The position numbers and the translations under genes are program-made. Source: Salivita marina (GTDB taxonomy: Bacteria; Pseudomonadota; Gammaproteobacteria; Pseudomonadales; Azotimanducaceae). From it: a stretch of 64,000 nt of DNA. The notes below the pieces were generated by a model that was given only the letters and a program-made list of their open reading frames with translations, ran no database searches and was not told the DNA's origin. This document shows positions 60,324-64,000 of this stretch, piece by piece. Where the stretch lies: assembly GCA_038144425.1 (NCBI GenBank), contig JAYQNS010000004.1, forward strand, positions 62,001 to 126,000. The letters are read 5' to 3'. Position 1 is the first letter of the stretch. Each line of letters begins with the position of its first letter.

Positions 60324-62723
60324 CTAGGGCAGGCGTGCACTCACCACGTCCACAAAGGCCTCCGGCGACAGGCGTACCGCCGCCCCAGTTGGGCAGGCGC
60401 GCACGCACGCTGGCCCCCCGGCGAGGTCCTTGCACATATCGCACTTCACGGCCTTCTTAATCTCATCCTTCGACGCCTTCCCCCCGGCCTTCTGCCCGGG
60501 CCCAGGCCCCGCCCCAAAGAGCATCCAGGACCAGAAGCCCGGCTTCGGCGGCGGCTTGTAGGCCATCTGGATCACGCCGTAGGGGCAATTCCGTTCGCAG
60601 TTGCCGCAGCCAATGCAGTTGTCCCCAATAAACACCTCGCCGCCCGGGGCCCGCCGGATCGCATCGGGCGGGCAGTCCTTCATGCAGTGGGGGTCTTCGC
60701 AGTGGCGGCAGGAGGTGGGGACGTGAATTTCTGCAAACACGGCCCCGGCCTTTCGATTCAGTCGCGAGGTACCGTCGTGGGTTTCCCCACAGGCCACTTC
60801 GCAGTTGTCGCAGTTCACGCACAGGCTCTTATCGATAAGCAGCACATCGGTTGCTTCCCCGAGGCCCTGTTGCATGAGGAAGCTGAGAACATCCCCGGAC
60901 CCATCGTTACCCTGCATGCGGACGTTTTGCTGCGAGCGCGTGCGAACGGCCTGCTCCATCTCGGCCCGGAGTGCCGGGGTAGCGTCGAGCAGGGCGTTGA
61001 AGGCCTCCGCATCAAGGGAGACGGTTTCCGTTTTCACCGTGGCGCGCACAGACGCGGAACGGGTGCTATTGCCCAAGAGACCCATTTCTCCGACGTAATT
61101 TCCCGCAGCCACATAGGCCATGGGAATTTCCCGCTCGCCGAAGTTCTTGGCGATGGTCACGGAGCCGGAGCGGATAAGATGCAGCGTGTCCGCCTCGTCC
61201 CCTTCGGCGAAGATGAGCTCCCCGGCCTTGTACTGATTGAGCTGCGCCGCCGCGGCAATGGGCCGAAGCACGTCCAGGGGCACCCCGGGCGCGAAGCGGG
61301 ACTGGATGGTACGCAAGATAAAGGTTTCGTCGAGCACCCGGCGCGCTGCGTCAACAGAGTTCAGCAGCTTGTTCATGGTGCGCCGCGGTGTTTCGATGAG
61401 CACGCAGCCCTTGCCCGCGCGCACCGTCGCCGAGCGCCGGCGACCGGACAGCAGGCTCATCTCCCCGAAGAAGTTCCCCTGCCCAGAGGCGATGGTGAGC
61501 CCCGGGGCCACCTCAATCTGCACTTCGCCATCGAGGACTGTATAGAAGGTGTTGGTGTAGTCGTTTTTCTCGAAGATGACCGTCCCTTCCGCCGGCGCAT
61601 GGACGGAGGAGTCGAGCATGACCTCTCGGAACATGAGCGGGTTAACCCCACTAAATACGGGGATCCGCTTTTGCATCATGGCAAGGATGCCGTCGACGTC
61701 CTCGTCGTAGGGGAGCGCCTTGAACTTTTCTTCCAGCAGGGGGTGATCCGCGGGATTAATCTTGTTGCCAAGGATGTATTCGACGACCTCATAGCCCTGG
61801 TTCATGGCCTGCTTGATGAGGGGATAGCCGCCCAGAGCACCAATGATGTACATGCCCGGCACGTTACATTCATATTGGGAAGACAGGTTCGGCAGGGCGT
61901 TAGCGTCCTTGCTGGGGAATTCCACCCCAAAGGCCTCCACGAGACCGCGCTGGGGCACGGCGCCGAGCCGCGCGATGATGCGGTGCACGGGCACGGGCAC
62001 TTCCCCATTAGGCGTGGACAGCACGAGCTGCCCCGGGGCGCCGTTGAAATCGCCAGTGTCGACCCGAGCCACGTTGGTGCCGTAAAAACAGGTGACGTCC
62101 CCGGCCTCAATGGCCGCCAGAATTAGCGCGATGTTGCCATCCTTCGCCCGGGCGAATTCGTCGCGCCGATTCACGATGGCTACAGAATTATTCTTGGCCA
62201 AGGCCACGGCGTTCTCGATGGCCGCATCGCCAGCGCCCACCACCACAATAGATTCGCCCTTATACTCGTCCGGGTCGTCGAGCTGGTACTGCACGAACTC
62301 AGCGTCGTCTCCCGGGGCGCCGAGCCTCCGGGGATTCCCCTGCACCCCGATGCCCAGGATGATAGTCTCCGCCTCAACCACCTCGCCCGATTCGAGGGTA
62401 AGGCGGAAGCTCCCCTTCTCCCCTTCAATCGCCTTAACGCCAGCGCCATAGCGCACATTGACGCTATGCTTTTCCAGGGCGTCGGCCCAGCCGTCGAGGA
62501 TGACTTCCCGAGTGCCCTGCTCGAAGGGCACGGGGCTGCGCAGGGGCAACACGTTGGGCTCGGCCATGACGTGCTTGCCTTTCTGATACTTCTGGATGGT
62601 GTCGGCGTGCTTCGGGGTTTTCTCAAGGAGCACGTGGGAGACGCCCAGCTCGGCGGCGTGGGCGGCGGCGCTGAGCCCCCCCGGACCCGCGCCAACTACG
62701 GCAATTTTGACTTTTTCCGTCAT
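60324..62723 (-). CDS. fusion of a thioredoxin-reductase-like flavoprotein, two cyclic-nucleotide-binding domains and a four-cluster ferredoxin
   Basis: A 799-aa soluble protein. Residues 1-310: FAD motif VVGAGPGGLSAAAHAAELG and NAD(P) motif VVVGAGDAAIENAVALA, with the second FAD loop in GMYIIGALGGYPLIKQAMNQG; there is no CxxC redox disulfide. Residues about 355-590: two Crp-type domains, each with a phosphate-binding cassette (FFGEMSLLSGRRRSATVRA and YVGEMGLLGNSTRSASVRA). Residues about 635-790: four [4Fe-4S] Cys sets: CVNCDNCEVAC, CRHCEDPHCMKDCP, CIGCGNCERNCP, CDMCKDLAGGPACVRACP. It likely takes electrons from NAD(P)H via FAD to its iron-sulfur domain and on to the cytochrome b. First gene of the operon; ATG 62723. 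Confidence 0.9.
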   Translation of the reverse strand: MTEKVKIAVVGAGPGGLSAAAHAAELGVSHVLLEKTPKHADTIQKYQKGKHVMAEPNVLPLRSPVPFEQGTREVILDGWADALEKHSVNVRYGAGVKAIEGEKGSFRLTLESGEVVEAETIILGIGVQGNPRRLGAPGDDAEFVQYQLDDPDEYKGESIVVVGAGDAAIENAVALAKNNSVAIVNRRDEFARAKDGNIALILAAIEAGDVTCFYGTNVARVDTGDFNGAPGQLVLSTPNGEVPVPVHRIIARLGAVPQRGLVEAFGVEFPSKDANALPNLSSQYECNVPGMYIIGALGGYPLIKQAMNQGYEVVEYILGNKINPADHPLLEEKFKALPYDEDVDGILAMMQKRIPVFSGVNPLMFREVMLDSSVHAPAEGTVIFEKNDYTNTFYTVLDGEVQIEVAPGLTIASGQGNFFGEMSLLSGRRRSATVRAGKGCVLIETPRRTMNKLLNSVDAARRVLDETFILRTIQSRFAPGVPLDVLRPIAAAAQLNQYKAGELIFAEGDEADTLHLIRSGSVTIAKNFGEREIPMAYVAAGNYVGEMGLLGNSTRSASVRATVKTETVSLDAEAFNALLDATPALRAEMEQAVRTRSQQNVRMQGNDGSGDVLSFLMQQGLGEATDVLLIDKSLCVNCDNCEVACGETHDGTSRLNRKAGAVFAEIHVPTSCRHCEDPHCMKDCPPDAIRRAPGGEVFIGDNCIGCGNCERNCPYGVIQMAYKPPPKPGFWSWMLFGAGPGPGQKAGGKASKDEIKKAVKCDMCKDLAGGPACVRACPTGAAVRLSPEAFVDVVSARLP

Positions 62724-62825
62724 AGAAGCAGGCCCCTCGATTCCCGCTGTGGTACGCAGTTACGCCCGCGCTACCGGCCTAACCTTTCCCATCCCTCTCG
62801 CAGCCTATCGTTATCGTTTGGCAAT

Positions 62826-62839
62826 GGAAAGCGCTTTCC
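62826..62839. promoter_or_regulatory. perfect palindrome upstream of the electron-transfer operon
   Basis: GGAAAGCGCTTTCC is a perfect 14-bp inverted repeat with CG at its centre, the style of LacI-family operators. It lies 103-116 nt upstream of the operon's first ATG. A weak promoter candidate overlaps its edge (minus strand TTTCCA, 17 nt, TAGGCT). No LacI-type regulator is in the window. Confidence 0.45.
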
Positions 62840-62888
62840 TCACGGTCATGCCCGATCTAGGCGCTTGGTCTTAGGAAAGAAAGCGTCA

Positions 62889-62921
62889 TAAAAACAGCCC
62901 CTTAAAGTCAATTCAGGGGCT
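62889..62921 (-). terminator. rho-independent terminator after the amino-acid permease gene
   Basis: AGCCCCT and AGGGGCT (62896-62902 and 62915-62921) pair across a 12-nt loop. On the minus strand the stem is followed by GTTTTTAT. It lies just past the permease stop and separates it from the electron-transfer operon. Confidence 0.85.
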
Positions 62922-62929
62922 CCAAGGGA

Positions 62930-64000
62930 TTAATGATTTTCATTGGCGAGATCCCCCGACGGGCCTCTGCGTACGTAAAGCCCTATGAATACGAGGTAAA
63001 TCAGCACCAGCGCCCAGCCCACGGCGTCCACGTCAGAGAAGGAGAGCGCCGCCTGTCCCAGCACAACGGCGAGGGCCAGCAGAGACAGGAGCCGAAGACG
63101 GGAAGCAGAGAGGCGCATGGCGGCGCCGGCAAAGACCCCGGGCAAACGCTTCGGCAGAAGGAAGGCCGCGAGCAGCGGCAAGGTGTCGTAAATAAACACC
63201 AGCCCACCCCCCAGCATGATGATGTAGCGCAGCTCCCAGCCGAGGGCAATAGGCGTCGCGCCCAACAGAAACAGACCAAGAAGCAAGCGGTGGGGCGTGC
63301 CAAAGCGGGGATTCACCACGGCCAAGGATTTCGGCAGCCAGCCATCCTCACAGGCAATGAGCACGGCCTTCGTGGCCCAGGAAAAGGTGGCGTTGATGCT
63401 CGTAGCCAGGGCAAAAAGCCCCGCACCCACGATAAAGGCGAGGTAGACGGACGGGGGAAGGATCGCCCGCGCCACCTCCGCGAGGGACTGCCCGGCGGTT
63501 TGCTCCGGGGGCAGCACCCCCACGGCCACTACGGAAACGAGGGTAAAGAGCACGGCAGCGGTCATGGTCGCGCCGAGCATGGCCCGGGGCAGATCCCGCT
63601 CCGGGTTGGCCATCTCCCCTCCGAGCTCAGAAATGAACTGGGCGCCCCCGGTGGCGAAGGACAGGATCACGCAGGCCAGGGCAAAGCCGTAGAGCCCCTG
63701 GGGGAAGAGCTGGGCAGGATCAAGGAAAGGTTCGAAACGCACTTGGCCCCAGCCAAAAACGAGCAGGGTGAGGAGCCCAAGCACAAGCACCACAATCATA
63801 ATGCGCTGAAGAAAGGCGGCGAGGCGCACGCCAAAAAGGTTCACCAGAAAAAAGAGTCCGAGGATAGCGACCGCCACCCCCCGCTCGGGCACCCCGGGCC
63901 AAAGGGCCTTGGCGTACTGGGCAAAGCCCAAGGCGAAAAGGGCGATCAGGATATGGGTGATCAGGAGCAGCGCCAGGTAAAAAAAGCCCAGGCGCGGCCC
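62930..64000 (-). CDS. APC-family amino-acid permease (5' end outside the window)
   Basis: The frame stays open to the right edge (GPRLGFFYLALLLITHILIAL precedes the apparent start at 63931), so the gene is truncated at its N-terminus. About 356 residues remain, with nine or ten hydrophobic segments. VILSFATGGAQFISELGGEMANPERDLPRAMLGA is the conserved APC loop after the sixth helix, and INATFSWATKAVLIACEDGWLPKSLAVVNPRFGTPHRLLL is the matching later segment. It would transport an amino acid or amine with protons; substrate unknown. Confidence 0.88.
   Translation of the reverse strand, partial: GPRLGFFYLALLLITHILIALFALGFAQYAKALWPGVPERGVAVAILGLFFLVNLFGVRLAAFLQRIMIVVLVLGLLTLLVFGWGQVRFEPFLDPAQLFPQGLYGFALACVILSFATGGAQFISELGGEMANPERDLPRAMLGATMTAAVLFTLVSVVAVGVLPPEQTAGQSLAEVARAILPPSVYLAFIVGAGLFALATSINATFSWATKAVLIACEDGWLPKSLAVVNPRFGTPHRLLLGLFLLGATPIALGWELRYIIMLGGGLVFIYDTLPLLAAFLLPKRLPGVFAGAAMRLSASRLRLLSLLALAVVLGQAALSFSDVDAVGWALVLIYLVFIGLYVRRGPSGDLANENH

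Noticed and set aside
60687..62126. 479-aa plus-strand open frame
   Set aside because: Antisense shadow of the flavin/cNMP/FeS fusion, which has clear motifs in the opposite direction.
1..64000. rRNA, tRNA, CRISPR arrays, insertion sequences or prophage
   Set aside because: I saw no tRNA arm pattern, no regularly spaced direct repeats, no transposase or integrase and no phage structural gene.

Overview
The window is G+C-rich, densely coded bacterial DNA. It looks like a heterotrophic, probably aquatic gammaproteobacterium: there are many acyl-CoA genes (CoA ligases, acyl-CoA dehydrogenase, thiolases, CoA transferase, thioesterase), an aerobic GlpD, a PspC-domain protein, an Ada-type repair protein, outer-membrane barrels and many periplasmic c-type cytochromes. 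This placement is inferred from gene families only; there is no rRNA in the window.

Layout. 0-6 kb: two adjacent, very large secreted proteins that share the same C-terminal repeat domain (three copies each). The first is cut by the window edge and carries a metzincin zinc site; the second is an FG-GAP/VCBS-type protein with six apparent frameshifts. 5.9-6.6 kb: a double-glycine-leader peptide with a small membrane protein, a bacteriocin/immunity-like pair. 6.9-11.6 kb: ferredoxin-NADP reductase, a SorAB-like sulfite dehydrogenase pair, an epimerase, a 25-codon small ORF with a very strong ribosome site and terminator, and periplasmic MsrA. 11.7-29.3 kb: CoA transferase, LLM-family oxidoreductase, GlpD, DUF3187 protein, two AMP-forming CoA ligases, Ada-like protein, SDR, alginate-export-type barrel, SulP transporter, sulfotransferase, AEC transporter and a lipoprotein related to pyroglutamyl peptidase. 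29.3-38.4 kb: a PQQ dehydrogenase with a cytochrome c, thioesterase, acyl-CoA dehydrogenase, a papain-like protein, two tandem near-identical thiolases and a lone AbrB/MazE protein. 39-48.2 kb: DAAO-like flavoprotein, CsaA-like protein, PspC, lipoproteins, a diheme cytochrome/beta-helix pair, YkvA, and an ALDH/acetolactate-synthase-like operon.

48.4-62.7 kb is the most remarkable region: seven minus-strand genes, several overlapping by 1 to about 29 nt, that can be read as one electron-transfer chain. The order of transcription is: a flavoprotein fused to two cyclic-nucleotide domains and a four-cluster ferredoxin domain; a cytochrome b; an FHA-TM-decaheme cytochrome; a lipoprotein with two GlcG/HbpS-like domains; an outer-membrane barrel; a decaheme cytochrome with an LVIVD-type propeller; and a pentaheme cytochrome. 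I infer a regulated trans-envelope electron conduit. An amino-acid permease truncated by the right edge lies upstream.

About sixteen apparent single-base frameshifts, several of them in G or C runs, break otherwise well-conserved genes across the window. This looks more like uncorrected sequencing indels than widespread gene decay. A family of short intergenic repeats with a GTAGATAC-like core occurs in three intergenic regions.
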